Assembly (NCBI RefSeq): GCF_921293095.1
Contig: NC_060257.1
Span: 57,820,968 to 57,884,967, forward strand
Direction of reading: 5' to 3'
Origin: Ischnura elegans
Lineage: Eukaryota; Arthropoda; Insecta; Odonata; Coenagrionidae
Length of the DNA: 64,000 bases
Shown here: piece by piece, positions 58,201-63,716 of the stretch
How the letters are laid out: the number at the start of each line of letters is the position of its first letter
Numbering within the stretch: position 1 is the first letter of the stretch
Position numbers and translations under genes: made by a program
Notes under the pieces: model-generated
Database searches by the model: none
The model's input: only the letters and a program-made list of their open reading frames with translations
What the model was told of the DNA's origin: nothing

Positions 58201-61200
58201 AAGGTAGTAGAACAAACTTATCATTCCTCTTCAAAGGCTTTCTCGAGTTTGTTTTCTACATGCTCACTGTTTAGCTAAGTTTTGCAGTTAACAATTGGTG
58301 AATCAAACTATGGATATAATGGGATGGTTTTTTTTATCTTCAAACAAACCTTAAAGTGGTCATCTTAAACCTTAAAGTTATCATCACCTTTACACTTCAC
58401 TTTTATCCTTTTTTATTGTTAAAGAAATGGGTGTGAATTTTTTTCATCCTGTGTTGATCATCATGGTAACACAGAAAATATTGCTTTCTCTTGATAAGTG
58501 TATGAAACTCATCGCCTCTCTTCATTTTGCTCTCATCTCACTTCACTTTATTTTTTTTCAAGTCTTAACACTTAATTCAACCGCAACTTTTGGATTCTTC
58601 CGTCTTTCTATTGCTACTTAGCAGTATTCCTCCATATTTCTAATATTTTTTTTCTTCAGCGGCCCTCAGATGTGGAGTTTTCATGGTAAATTTCTCTCTT
58701 TAATCTTTGACGGTGAAAAGAGGAGGACACTAATCATTTGCTTTATTGCCACTCTTTCCTCCATGCTCTCCCTCTGAAGTCCTCTGAGGTTTGTACAATT
58801 ATTGAATGTCTGTGCTCCAATTACACCATTGGTTTGCAATGTGAATTGCACATAAAACATGAGTATCAGCAAGGATGCAATTGATGACAGTTACTATTGT
58901 TTTAATAGATGTTTACGTGTAATAAAGAAAGGTGAATGTCGATATGCAGGAAGATTTACCTTCTTCTGATTTCAAATTCGGATTCAAACTGAGCTCAGGG
59001 TTGCTCACTCAGACGTGAAACTGCAGTTCATTATAAGTAGTGGGAATGCAATATTGCAATGAAGCGGAAAAGGTTTTATAGGCTCAGTTAATTACACAGC
59101 ATAGTCATTGCGCAGATATTTTTAATGTTTATTTCATTGCTAAAGAGATGGATGGATGCTCAGGAATAACACAAGAATTTTTTTTTTATTTCTACTCCGT
59201 AGAAATGGAATGAGAAAATCATCTGTAACTGTGTTTTTGTGATTAAAAGTACGGATGGGCAACTTGAATACATACTAAAATACTAATGAAGTATTCTTGG
59301 TATTAGATGATCAAGGGAGAAATCCTTCGCTCAAAGAATTCAGTTGTTGGTAGAGAAAGATAAGTTATGACAGAAAAATAGTTGCCTCCCTTTTTCATGA
59401 TGTGATGACTACATTTTAAGGCTTGCTTATTAGCTTTTACTGAAAGAACCACAGATTGAGGGAAAGAATTGCTCTCAAGGCTACAAACGACTTGAAGTTG
59501 ATGCTCTAGACTAAAAAGTAAGCTATGTATTGAAAAATGTCGGTCCCTTTATTTTTTTTTTGCTACATATTACTATCCGGAGAGAGAAAACATTGTGGAA
59601 ACCATTATATTTCTAATCCATTATTCAAGTAGCCTTTGAGATACGAGAAAAAGAGTAGCAAAAACCACAAAAATGGCGTGTGAAGGTTAAAAGGCACAAA
59701 CTTTTTCATTATTTTTAGGTGAGTTTTACTTAGAAAGGGCCACTATTACAAATAAAACCTCAGGGTGTCTTTTTTTCTGTGCAGTTTTCAGAATAATTTC
59801 ATTTTTAGCTACTTAAATCCTTGCATTGGCACCACCACTACTTGCTTTGTGCAAGTACATATATCTTTTGTTTGCCTGTTAGGTACTGTCACTTCTTTTT
59901 CATAATCAATCTAGCTGAAATCTAAGTGGAAAAGTAAATTTTTTTTTGAAGTTGTAGAAGTAATATTATGAGTGGCAAAGTAAGCTCAAGGATGGCTGCA
60001 TTTTATCATTAACTGCTTTGAAATAAATGTGAAAATAATACACAATGAGGAACTTCTTGCATGAAACGCAGATGTAATTCTAATGCATAGTTCGACTGGT
60101 TCAGGCTTGGCTTTTTTGCGGCAGAAAAAAATAGGATTTTTTTGTTAGAATTTGTCTGGCAACGTGAATGACTTCTTCCGGAGTACGCAAGTGGGGAAAA
60201 GGGTGTTCAAATATATGATAGACTCCTGTAGTTAGGTCCTTGTTAGCTTGTGTTATGGATGTGGTCCAACAGTACTTTGGTGATGCTCATGTTTAACGTT
60301 CATCATTTCATGCCATTATACAAAAGCATTAGTGTTGGTGTGTGAGTGATAGCTACCATAGTTCTAGAAAGGTCTATAATAATATGCATGTATGTAGTCT
60401 CTTCTCTAGATTGTGTGATCCTTAAATATTTGACTTCCTTCATGTTGATTGGATCCTGAGTCTTTCTTACGCATTTGTTTTGGTGTGTGATCACAGTGCA
60501 CAGAAATTATCCTAATTTGAAATTTCGTATTGCTAGTGTATAGTTTTACATACCTTTTCTCGTTAATGTGTGGTAAGGATTGTTTTTTAAAAATCTGTTG
60601 TATATTGCTAGGGTTTTGGTTTTTTCCATCATTGGCCTGTTCACTTTGCATAGTTTAATCAAGCTTCTTAATGTGTGGGATTTTAATGTTGTACCATGAT
60701 TACATTTCATTTCATTTTGTTTTACTTTCATTTCAAAACCATTCAGTTTCAAATTTCATCTTTTTTTGGCCATTGTGGCTCCCTTGAGAAATTATCGATA
60801 TTTTGATTGCTGTGAGCGCAGTAATTTTCATATTTTTAATAACTGAAGTAACTTGGCTGAAACTGAATTTTTAAATTAAAAAATTAAAGCATTGAAAAGC
60901 AGTTGTTTCCACGTTTAAAAATAGGGCTGTCATTGTCTCTGAATAGTGGACTTAAACAAGGCCATTGTCATTTTAAATATAAGGTTTGTGGCCGGAGACT
61001 AATTTACCGTGTAATTTTTCCCTTTTTCTTTGGGTTGTTTTGCTGCATTGCTTGTGGGATCCTGACTCAACTGTACTTCCCAACTGCTTGGATTATCATC
61101 ACTATGGCATCTACGATGTTTCACTTTCTTCTGTCGTGGCCCAATAATGGTCGGGATTGGTTTTGTCTTGTACCTTCCACACTGTTGGCTCCCCAATGCA

Positions 61201-63090
61201 TTTTTTTCCTTGAACACTTTATGAAATTTTTGTTAAATTTTATTTTCTATATGAAACATCCTTCATTATTACTGTCCTTTTGTTGATTTTCAATACATTT
61301 TTGATCCATCTTGTGAATACTGAAAATTAACTTCGATTTGCCCGCCGGCAATTTTAATTTCTGAATCTTGGGCCTTCTCTGACTTTCTTGTTTTCTCTTT
61401 TATGGTTTCTCTGTTTACTTTCTGATAAAAAAATATTATTTTGGAATGCAATAAACAAAATTTATTTTCTGAAAATTATCAAAATAATTTTTTGTTTAAT
61501 CTTAAAAACTTTTAATTTGTTCAATGTCATCCTTGGCATATAACCTGTTGGTATTGAAATGAACCAACTATTCTTCCAATGCTGAACGAAATTATTTCCT
61601 ACGTATCCCACGTGTTCCTATATGCTTTGGTCTTCATCCTCCCTCCGCACCTATCTCCCCTTGTGTTGTTTGGTGGGACATTACGTTCAGGGTTCCTCGG
61701 AAGGAAGTTCATCCATGGATCCTCAACTGGAGAGACAGGTGGAGACAATAAGAAATCTAGTTGATTCGTACATGAAGATTGTGACCAAAACGACTAGAGA
61801 TCTAGTACCCAAAACCATAATGCACCTCATCATCAACAACGCTAAGGATTTCATCAATGGAGAACTTCTAGCTCATCTGTATGCATCTGGAGATCAGGCA
61901 AGTTGAAATATCTAACGAGATAATTTTGTATACCTGTATTTCTGGCTTAATCCCTTGTGCTCAAATTACGAGTGTAGCTCATCATGGAATTTTTATGAAT
62001 TTAGCTGTATTTAGGGGAACAATATGAATATTTTGAAATTTTAACTACCGTATATGTCTGAATATAGTCCCCCCTTTTTTTCCAAAAATGCCCGTGGTAA
62101 AAGTAATGGGAGGGACAATATTCAAACGCATTTTTTTTTTTTTAACTTTTCCCGAAACTGAAGCCTCAAAATTAGGGGGGGGGGGGAATATTCAGTGGGG
62201 TACTATATTCGGAGAAATACGGTATGTTAATACATCCATAATGTGCATAAAGAATTCATATTTCATGAAATATGATTCATTGGAAGGAATAAAATGATTT
62301 TATATGATAGCTGATTTCTCGATTTTTAAAACGTAATCACTTTTTATTGCATTTCTACGTAGATTACAAAGTATAAAATATCATTTCATAACCTATCATT
62401 CCATTTAAAAAGAAAATCAGAAATGATAGAGGTTAGGAGCTTGGTATTCAGGAAATAAATTGAAGTGGAAGAGGTTAATGACATGTATGGATATGTTCTC
62501 AAAAAGAGTCGTCTAAAGTCAGAGGTGTATTGTAGATGATGTGTTTACACTTATGACTGCATTGAAGTTGATTAACTCTGGGTAACAGAATTTATTTGGC
62601 ATTTAATTTGTAAATAATTACGTTTGCCTCAACTCAGTTGATATTCCACAGTGATGAATCAATCCAAGTGATAATTGTCTTTTGTAGAGTAAACCAATTC
62701 ATGAATATGTTAGGTAAATGATGTCCAATCTTTCTTTTTTTCATCTGTTAACAACCCTGAAAAACTGTGTCCTACACGCATTTTGTTGAGCTACTTTTTT
62801 CTTTCTTCATGGCTAGATTATTTTAATGTGGCCCTTTATTATTGTAGACTTAATTTCCAGAAACATTTCATATTTATATTAATGTTTGTGTTAATTGTTG
62901 ATTTGGTTTAGGCAAGTATGATGGAGGAATCGCCTGAAGAAGCATTGAAGAGGGAGGAGATGCTTAGAATGTACCACGCTTGCAAAGAAGCTTTGCGCAT
63001 CATTGGAGATGTCTCAATGGCAACTGTCAGCACTCCCGTGCCTCCCCCAGTGAGAGATGACTGGCTACGGTCAGGTTTGGACAATCCCAG
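22095..63090 (+). CDS. shi: Dynamin (shibire), 15 coding exons, 3' end outside window
   Basis: Dynamin is the GTPase that assembles on and cuts the necks of endocytic vesicles. The joined exons give 765 complete codons with no gap against fly and human dynamins. The GTPase domain has GGQSAGKS (39-46), T66 in switch I, DLPG (137-140), TKLD (206-209) and NRSQ (237-240). The stalk spans roughly 300-500 and the PH domain about 519-628, with the membrane loop GIMKGG (531-536). The GED starts near [15 protein letters not shown] (646 onward). The sequence enters the proline-rich region at [12 protein letters not shown]. Exons: 22095-22258, 22437-22510, 22606-22755, 28665-28868, 35708-35900, 36630-36750, 41808-41896, 42082-42281, 43938-44083, 47494-47651, 48475-48643, 49791-49913, 53039-53158, 61691-61897, 62912-63090. 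Introns 2 and 14 are GC-AG. The remaining proline-rich exon(s) should lie right of 64000. Confidence 0.97.
22437..22510 (+). CDS. shi: Dynamin exon 2 (switch I)
   Basis: The acceptor is CTCTCTAG. It encodes [20 protein letters not shown] and then NSSI, with switch I T66. Only 74 nt. The donor is ATAG|GCAAGT, a GC donor; the following exon completes the Glu codon in frame. Confidence 0.93.
22511..22605 (+). other. Dynamin intron 2, GC-AG type
   Basis: 95-bp intron with donor ATAG|GCAAGTTA and acceptor CTTTTTCAG. Using the downstream GT (GCAA|GTTATC) would shift the frame. The GC site gives [16 protein letters not shown], the same length as the fly and human proteins. Confidence 0.9.
22606..22755 (+). 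CDS. shi: Dynamin exon 3
   Basis: Encodes [18 protein letters not shown] through [19 protein letters not shown] to SPN, residues 80-129. Donor AACG|GTAAGT, phase 1. Confidence 0.96.
24001..24744. mobile_element. Foldback element with ~185-bp arms
   Basis: The left arm 24001-24184 and right arm 24552-24744 are long inverted copies sharing the GACGGTGGGTG, CTAGCTACAATCACCTATCT and CAAACTTCGACTCCTCATAT blocks. The ends are GGGTCATTCCATGTC and GACGTGGAATGACCC. Flanking AGTA at 23997-24000 and 24745-24748 looks like a 4-bp target duplication. No coding capacity. Confidence 0.82.
25556..25742. mobile_element. Short MITE with CAGTGGCGTAGCC-type ends
   Basis: The left end CAGTGGCCTAGCCATTAGG and right end AAAATCCTGGCTACACTTCT are inverted matches, and C-rich and AT-rich blocks lie between. 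Related ends occur at 2864 and 27680. Confidence 0.55.
26082..26512 (-). mobile_element. 5'-truncated LINE, reverse transcriptase C-terminus and 3' tail
   Basis: On the minus strand, 26506-26249 encodes [20 protein letters not shown] and then [20 protein letters not shown], the conserved C-terminal region of arthropod non-LTR retrotransposon polymerases, ending [12 protein letters not shown]. It is followed by a 3' UTR ending in a GATGAT-type repeat. The same 3' tail occurs again at 45498-45617. Most of the element is missing, so it is a dead-on-arrival copy. Confidence 0.85.
26567..26712. mobile_element. Hairpin MITE
   Basis: 146 bp with about 46-bp inverted arms. The left contains TATGGCGTCATTATCAAGAC, the right GTCTTGATAATGATGCTATA. 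The ends are CAGTCTTGACGGC and GCCATCAAAACTG. No coding capacity. Confidence 0.75.
27302..27371. repeat. Imperfect hairpin
   Basis: GGCTCTCCATTTCTGCC at the left pairs with GGCTGAAATGGAGAGC at the right, around ATTTCAATGGAAAATTATGT. About 70 bp in all; possibly a very small MITE remnant. Confidence 0.45.
27625..27680 (-). repeat. MITE end, reverse orientation
   Basis: The segment ends ATTCCTGGCTACCCTACCAG-TG, the inverted form of the CAGTGGCGTAGCC-type terminus, preceded by a C tract. No partner end found. Confidence 0.4.
28665..28868 (+). CDS. shi: Dynamin exon 4 (G3 motif)
   Basis: The acceptor is TATTTTTAG. It encodes [20 protein letters not shown] through [19 protein letters not shown] to EVDPA, including DLPG at 137-140. 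Donor GCAG|GTAAGT, phase 1. Confidence 0.97.
29089..29500 (+). mobile_element. tRNA-derived SINE
   Basis: The head starts GGATCGGGTTGGTGTCGTGG and has pol III-like boxes: TGGCTAGAGTGTTGG as box A and GTTCCAATCCC as box B, about 40 bp apart. The body contains GGGACGTTAAGCTGTGATCC. An antisense copy of the same head occurs at 31832-31892. The 3' boundary is approximate. Confidence 0.7.
31832..31892 (-). mobile_element. SINE head fragment, antisense
   Basis: On the minus strand this begins GGATCGGGTTGGTGTGGTAG and continues through TGTTGGCTTCCCACC, matching the head of the SINE at 29089. The GTTGGCTT portion is present twice, so the head is partly duplicated. Confidence 0.65.
32383..32770 (-). 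mobile_element. Penelope-like retroelement fragment (GIY-YIG endonuclease)
   Basis: Minus-strand 32700-32518 encodes [20 protein letters not shown] followed by [11 protein letters not shown], a GIY-YIG nuclease core (GV-Q, SYIG and the catalytic-type Arg). After one in-frame stop the same frame continues [20 protein letters not shown] to [10 protein letters not shown], ending at 32383, which is the usual PLE C-terminus. Upstream, 32700-32770 matches the [10 protein letters not shown]-type linker only after a frame change. This is a degenerate fragment. The + strand frame 32481-32888 is its antisense shadow. Confidence 0.78.
34094..34281. repeat. Inverted pair of tRNA-like SINE fragments
   Basis: The left arm, read on the minus strand, has CAGCAATCAAGAGATCTGGG then TTTCAATCCCAGC (box B-like). 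The right arm, on the + strand, has CAGCAATCAGGGGATCCAGG then TACTAATCCTGGC. The arms continue into matching ATGATTTTTTC-type flanks. The loop includes CACCGAAGATAATGAATTGG-TG. It resembles two head-to-head SINE tails or one foldback element. Confidence 0.55.
34778..34900 (+). repeat. Direct repeat, copy 1 (upstream of dynamin exon 5)
   Basis: It begins GGTCTATGGCTTC and includes AATACTTACAATAGGTTGTT and CATCTTCAGGGCT. It is the same sequence and orientation as 36301-36430 but lacks about 12 bp present there. Confidence 0.7.
35708..35900 (+). CDS. shi: Dynamin exon 5 (G4/G5 motifs)
   Basis: The acceptor is CAATTATAG. It encodes [20 protein letters not shown], then [20 protein letters not shown] and [11 protein letters not shown], with TKLD at 206-209 and NRSQ at 237-240. 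Donor CTAAG|GTATGA. Confidence 0.97.
35901..36629 (+). other. Dynamin intron 5
   Basis: 729-bp GT-AG intron. It carries the second direct-repeat copy at 36301-36430; otherwise nothing recognised. Confidence 0.7.
36301..36430 (+). repeat. Direct repeat, copy 2 (downstream of dynamin exon 5)
   Basis: Second copy of the 34778-34900 sequence, sharing GGTCTATGGCTTC, TATATTATGC and AATACTTACAATAGGTTGTT, with an extra AATAATCTCTTA. Exon 5 lies between the two copies. Confidence 0.7.
36630..36750 (+). CDS. shi: Dynamin exon 6
   Basis: The acceptor is TTGTTATAG. It encodes [20 protein letters not shown] then [20 protein letters not shown]. Donor TTGCAG|GTTAGC, phase 0. Confidence 0.97.
37321..37878 (+). 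repeat. Internal direct duplication in hAT element A
   Basis: About 205 bp starting GCTATCCCCATCCATTCAGC (37321) recurs at 37672 with a period of 351 bp, diverged by many substitutions. Both copies contain GATTTCCTCTTC, TCGTGCAGGGAT or TCGCGCAGGGAT, and AAATATCAAGTTAC. Confidence 0.75.
38117..38754. mobile_element. AATAGGGTGG family element, copy 1
   Basis: 638 bp with inverted ends AATAGGGTGGTTTCC and GGAAACTACCCTATT. It is nested inside hAT element A. It has a 657-bp sister at 52161-52817 and a truncated one at 43200-43426. Contains TATTTTTCGCGATTAAAT and GGTAACCTCAGA blocks. No transposase frame; target duplication not resolved. Confidence 0.75.
39057..41573 (+). mobile_element. hAT element B with decayed transposase
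   Basis: The perfect 8-bp target duplication GTTATAGT lies at 39049-39056 and 41574-41581. The inverted ends are TAGTGATGGGTCG and CGACCCATCACTA, with subterminal GGAATCG/CGATTCC repeats in place of the ATTCGAATA repeats of element A. The C-terminal part of a hAT transposase lies at 40859-41205. Near 39260 a further terminus-like stretch, TTGGGATGTGCGAGTACTCG, suggests a nested related end. The segment 39550-40500 is not recognised. Confidence 0.87.
40859..41205 (+). pseudogene. hAT transposase C-terminal fragment, frameshifted
   Basis: An open frame ending at 41123 encodes [20 protein letters not shown] then [20 protein letters not shown] and SER, the Dimer_Tnp_hAT signature. From about 41090 the expected continuation is in a different frame: FSSAGKI, then NRL and MVCLLSKNL. 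The earlier RNase H-like part is not recognisable. This is a broken copy within hAT element B. Confidence 0.8.
41587..41674. mobile_element. 88-bp hairpin MITE
   Basis: The arms AATTTATTTTAAGGTAAGAC and CATACCTCAAAATAAATT are inverted, continuing inward through CTAGTTTCGATGCAG and CTGCATCAAAACTAG. It lies five bases beyond the right target duplication of hAT element B. Confidence 0.7.
41808..41896 (+). CDS. shi: Dynamin exon 7
   Basis: The acceptor is TTTTTTCTAG. It encodes [20 protein letters not shown] then PAIKTKAML. Donor CTGCA|GTAAGT, phase 2. Confidence 0.96.
42082..42281 (+). CDS. shi: Dynamin exon 8
   Basis: The acceptor is TTCATTTCAG. It encodes [20 protein letters not shown] through [19 protein letters not shown] and [17 protein letters not shown], stalk residues 332-398. 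Donor CACG|GTGAGA, phase 1. Confidence 0.97.
42744..42890. repeat. Dispersed repeat, copy 1
   Basis: Shares ACGAACAAGATGCATTCC-type sequence and then GGCATTGAAAAGTGTTTTTA with 54303-54480. The opening resembles the TACGAAC...GTTCGTAA ends of a widespread pogo/Tigger-type MITE group. Decayed, with no coding capacity. Confidence 0.5.
43200..43426. mobile_element. AATAGGGTGG family element, truncated copy 3
   Basis: It matches the left 230 bp of 38117-38754 (AATAGGGTGGTTTCCTATTA onward, through TATTTTTCGCGATTAAAT to ATGAGGTGACC) and then breaks off. No right end. Confidence 0.72.
43430..43858 (+). mobile_element. hAT fragment with LDPRFK motif and right terminus
   Basis: The + strand at about 43510-43625 encodes [20 protein letters not shown], with the hAT transposase hallmark LDPRFK. 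The right end, 43770-43858, has the same ATTCGAA-type subterminal repeats as hAT element A and stops at CTATTCAACCCATCTTTA. No matching left end or target duplication was found. Confidence 0.7.
43938..44083 (+). CDS. shi: Dynamin exon 9
   Basis: The acceptor is TTTTACAG. It encodes [20 protein letters not shown] then [20 protein letters not shown] and VVRTCTDK. Donor AAG|GTGAGT, phase 0. Confidence 0.97.
44562..45466 (+). mobile_element. mariner element with internal deletion
   Basis: The inverted ends are GGGGACCCAAAAGTAACGGG and TTATTTTTGGGTCCCC, with TA at each side. Decayed frames on the + strand give the N-terminal HTH region ([20 protein letters not shown], then [13 protein letters not shown]). 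This runs directly into the C-terminal region ([19 protein letters not shown], then MTPIVQPPF and the PCDF-like segment). The part carrying the first catalytic Asp is missing. A run of G at about 44590 expands the left end. Confidence 0.85.
45498..45617 (-). mobile_element. LINE 3' end, copy 2
   Basis: On the minus strand this 120-bp piece matches the 3' UTR of the LINE at 26082 (TGCGTCAAACCAATCATAGG region) and ends in the same GATGAT repeat. It is a 5'-truncated insertion of the same family, about 30 bp past the mariner relic. Confidence 0.78.
46006..46588. mobile_element. pogo/Tigger-like MITE (CAGTGAAACCTCG type)
   Basis: It is flanked by TA on both sides, with ends CAGTGAAACCTCGATATAAC and TTTAACGAGGTTCCACTG. 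Subterminal motifs CTCGCTATAGCGA and CTCGCTATGGCGA are arranged symmetrically. 583 bp with no transposase. Confidence 0.85.
46645..46665. repeat. Solo piggyBac-like terminus
   Basis: TTAACACTTTGCGTGCCATG resembles the TTAACACRTTGYGTACC end of the element at 16839. I could not find an inverted partner within the next 800 bp. Confidence 0.35.
47494..47651 (+). CDS. shi: Dynamin exon 10
   Basis: The acceptor is TTCCCTGTAG. It encodes [20 protein letters not shown] through [20 protein letters not shown] to EDFIGFA. Donor GCTAA|GTAAGT, phase 2. Confidence 0.97.
47652..48474 (+). other. Dynamin intron 10
   Basis: 823-bp GT-AG intron. More than half is the decayed pogo-like element at 47761-48218. 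Confidence 0.7.
47761..48218. mobile_element. pogo/Tigger-like element, old decayed copy
   Basis: The left end CAGTAAACTCCTGATTATCA and right end GATAATCAAAAGTTTACTG are inverted and related to the ends of 8124-8827. TA precedes the left end; the right TA is lost. Internal sequence is diverged. Confidence 0.65.
48475..48643 (+). CDS. shi: Dynamin exon 11 (PH domain start)
   Basis: The acceptor is TTCTTCAAG. It encodes [20 protein letters not shown] through [20 protein letters not shown] to [10 protein letters not shown]534 aligns with human K535 in the lipid-binding loop. Donor GATGAG|GTAAGT. Confidence 0.96.
48644..49790 (+). other. Dynamin intron 11
   Basis: 1147-bp GT-AG intron, containing the hAT MITE at 48780-49223; the remainder is unremarkable. 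Confidence 0.7.
48780..49223. mobile_element. hAT MITE with perfect 8-bp target duplication
   Basis: TTGTAGGT flanks both sides (48772-48779 and 49224-49231). The ends are CAGTGTTTCCCAAACTTTT and CCTTTTGGGAACCACTG. 444 bp; the interior has a G/C-rich patch and no transposase. Confidence 0.88.
49791..49913 (+). CDS. shi: Dynamin exon 12 (PH domain)
   Basis: The acceptor is AAATTTCAG. It encodes [20 protein letters not shown] then [20 protein letters not shown] and K. Exactly 41 codons, phase 0 both sides. Confidence 0.97.
50527..51383. mobile_element. piggyBac-like element
   Basis: TTAA at both ends, with TTAACCTTTTCCCTACTAAA at the left and CGTCTCGAAAGGGTTAA at the right. The interior includes a GC-rich part at 50680-50790 and a 110-bp block at 51239-51350 that recurs at 51974-52076. 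No intact transposase. Confidence 0.7.
51239..52076 (+). repeat. Direct repeat pair shared by two elements
   Basis: 51239-51350 and 51974-52076 share GAAAGCGTGTGATTATCC or GAAAGCATGTGATTATCC, CTTCTTAACGAATG, CTCCAAAAATG and GAGAAAGAAGAGTC. One copy is inside the piggyBac-like element and the other inside the neighbouring CAGGGTTCCC element. Confidence 0.7.
51544..52917 (+). mobile_element. CAGGGTTCCCACTC element (hAT-like), copy A
   Basis: It starts CAGGGTTCCCACTCAACC and has several CCGTGAATTT-type direct repeats at both ends. The right end, TAGAGTGG, is degenerate. A second copy starts at 63717. It carries the nested element at 52161-52817. No transposase recognised; the right boundary is approximate. 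Confidence 0.65.
52161..52817. mobile_element. AATAGGGTGG family element, copy 2
   Basis: 657 bp with ends AATAGGGTGGTTTCC and GGAAACTACCCTATT. Closely similar to 38117-38754 over its full length. Nested in the CAGGGTTCCC element. Confidence 0.8.
53039..53158 (+). CDS. shi: Dynamin exon 13 (PH domain end)
   Basis: The acceptor is TCTCCTGTAG. It encodes [20 protein letters not shown] then [20 protein letters not shown]. Exactly 40 codons. Donor GATGAG|GTTTGT. Confidence 0.96.
53361..53871 (+). repeat. Tandem duplication, 255-bp period
   Basis: Two adjacent copies of about 255 bp (CTCCCTCATCATC begins at 53371 and again at 53626). They differ at only about four or five positions that I can see, for example CATCGACC/CATCAACC and ATAGAG/ATCGAG. 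Confidence 0.93.
54303..54480. repeat. Dispersed repeat, copy 2
   Basis: Contains ACGAGATGCGTTCTGAGACC, TTGTTCGTAA and GGCATTGAAAAGTGTTGTTA, matching 42744-42890. Confidence 0.5.
54559..54838. mobile_element. pogo/Tigger-like element, truncated copy 2
   Basis: Starts CAGCAGACTCCCAATTATCC after TA and follows the 8124 element, including an AAAAAAGATCGC segment and GGATTATTCGTGC near the end. The right terminus is missing. Confidence 0.75.
55040..55230. other. GC/purine-rich block with strong hairpin
   Basis: This block is far richer in G and A than anything around it. GGAGGCGCCGCCGCGAGACG followed by CCTCC can form a stable stem (GGAGGCG with CGCCTCC). It lies inside the TTAA element. No function is evident. 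Confidence 0.5.
61691..61897 (+). CDS. shi: Dynamin exon 14 (GED)
   Basis: The acceptor is TACGTTCAG. It encodes [20 protein letters not shown] through [20 protein letters not shown] and [16 protein letters not shown]. 69 codons, phase 0. The donor is GATCAG|GCAAGT, a GC donor; reading on gives a TGA two codons later. Confidence 0.94.
61898..62911 (+). other. Dynamin intron 14, GC-AG type
   Basis: 1014-bp intron with donor CAG|GCAAGTTG and acceptor GGTTTAG. The next exon also starts GCAAGT, so AGGCAAGT occurs at both junctions. A GT donor at +4 gives a frameshift with either possible acceptor. Contains the MITE at 62048-62222. Confidence 0.87.
62048..62222. mobile_element. Short MITE, CCGTATWT type
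   Basis: TA-flanked, 175 bp, with ends CCGTATATGTCTGAATATAG and CTATATTCGGAGAAATACGG. G and C tracts lie just inside the ends. Terminal sequence and TA target suggest a Tc1/mariner-superfamily MITE. Confidence 0.8.
62912..63090 (+). CDS. shi: Dynamin exon 15 (GED end, start of proline-rich region)
   Basis: Encodes [20 protein letters not shown] then [20 protein letters not shown] and [19 protein letters not shown]. Donor CCCAG|GTGCGT, phase 2. Reading on into the intron runs open to a stop at 63239-63241. Confidence 0.95.
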
Positions 63091-63716
63091 GTGCGTGCGT
63101 TGCATGTGGCGTTTGTCACTCAATATGCCTGTTGGTGCATGGGTGTCGGAAACTTTGCTTTTGGTGTCGTACAAAAGCATAGGCATTGTGCAATATGGGG
63201 AAATAACTATCTGGTCTATGCTGTACTTATGCATGACATAATGGTCTGCAGTAATTTCGTTGGGAGTGGCAGGAATTTGGTACTAGCCTTGGTTGAAGGT
63301 TTTGTTGTTCATTTTTCTTCCTTTCTCCTCATCAGTGGTCTGTTAGTCTTGCAATCTGTTGCTTGTAATTGCACTTTACAGGTCTCCACACTTTGAACAT
63401 ATTACTTACACAGCTCTTGGTGGTTGTGATGGTATTAGAGCTCTGGATAGCTTAGACTGAAGCATTTTGCTGCAGACCATTCACCAAACAATGTTCATAT
63501 TAGTTGTTTGAAAAGAGACATTGAATTATGTGTAGGAGTGGTGAACTTATCATGCTGCTTATATTGAAAAATTAAGATAGTCAATAATTAAGAGTAAAAC
63601 TCAGGAGAGCTTTAGTTACATCTATCCGTCATTTGCAATTATTATTGAATGTCACTCAGGCAAGATTTGCGACAAAATTGATGAAGTGTTGGTTTGGAAA
63701 GTGGCAGTTTAATGAG
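63091..63716 (+). other. Dynamin intron 15, partial
   Basis: Intronic sequence after the last visible donor. No further coding exon is recognised before the transposon at 63717. Confidence 0.6.

Larger units (their letters stand above)
53159..61690 (+). other. Dynamin intron 13
   Basis: 8532-bp GT-AG intron, the longest. It contains a recent tandem duplication (53361-53871) and a TTAA-flanked element (53942-55725) with a nested pogo-like copy and a GC-rich block. From 55730 to 61690 I see AT-rich sequence with no gene or clear element. Open frames there, including 127 codons at 60903-61286, lack recognisable protein character. Confidence 0.65.

Noticed and set aside
58660-58685. Possible mini-exon in dynamin intron 13 between TTTCTTCAG and GGTAAAT
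   Set aside because: It is 26 nt long between two phase-0 exons, so it would shift the frame. Reading on reaches a stop at once, and it matches no known dynamin insert.
60303-60752. Minus-strand open frames, possibly a LINE polymerase remnant
   Set aside because: INMKEVKYL is vaguely like a reverse transcriptase segment, but there is no further recognisable motif and the frames are interrupted.
60903-61286. 127-codon + strand open frame
   Set aside because: Hydrophobic and compositionally like random T-rich sequence, with no recognised domain. It lies in a dynamin intron without splice signals that would link it.
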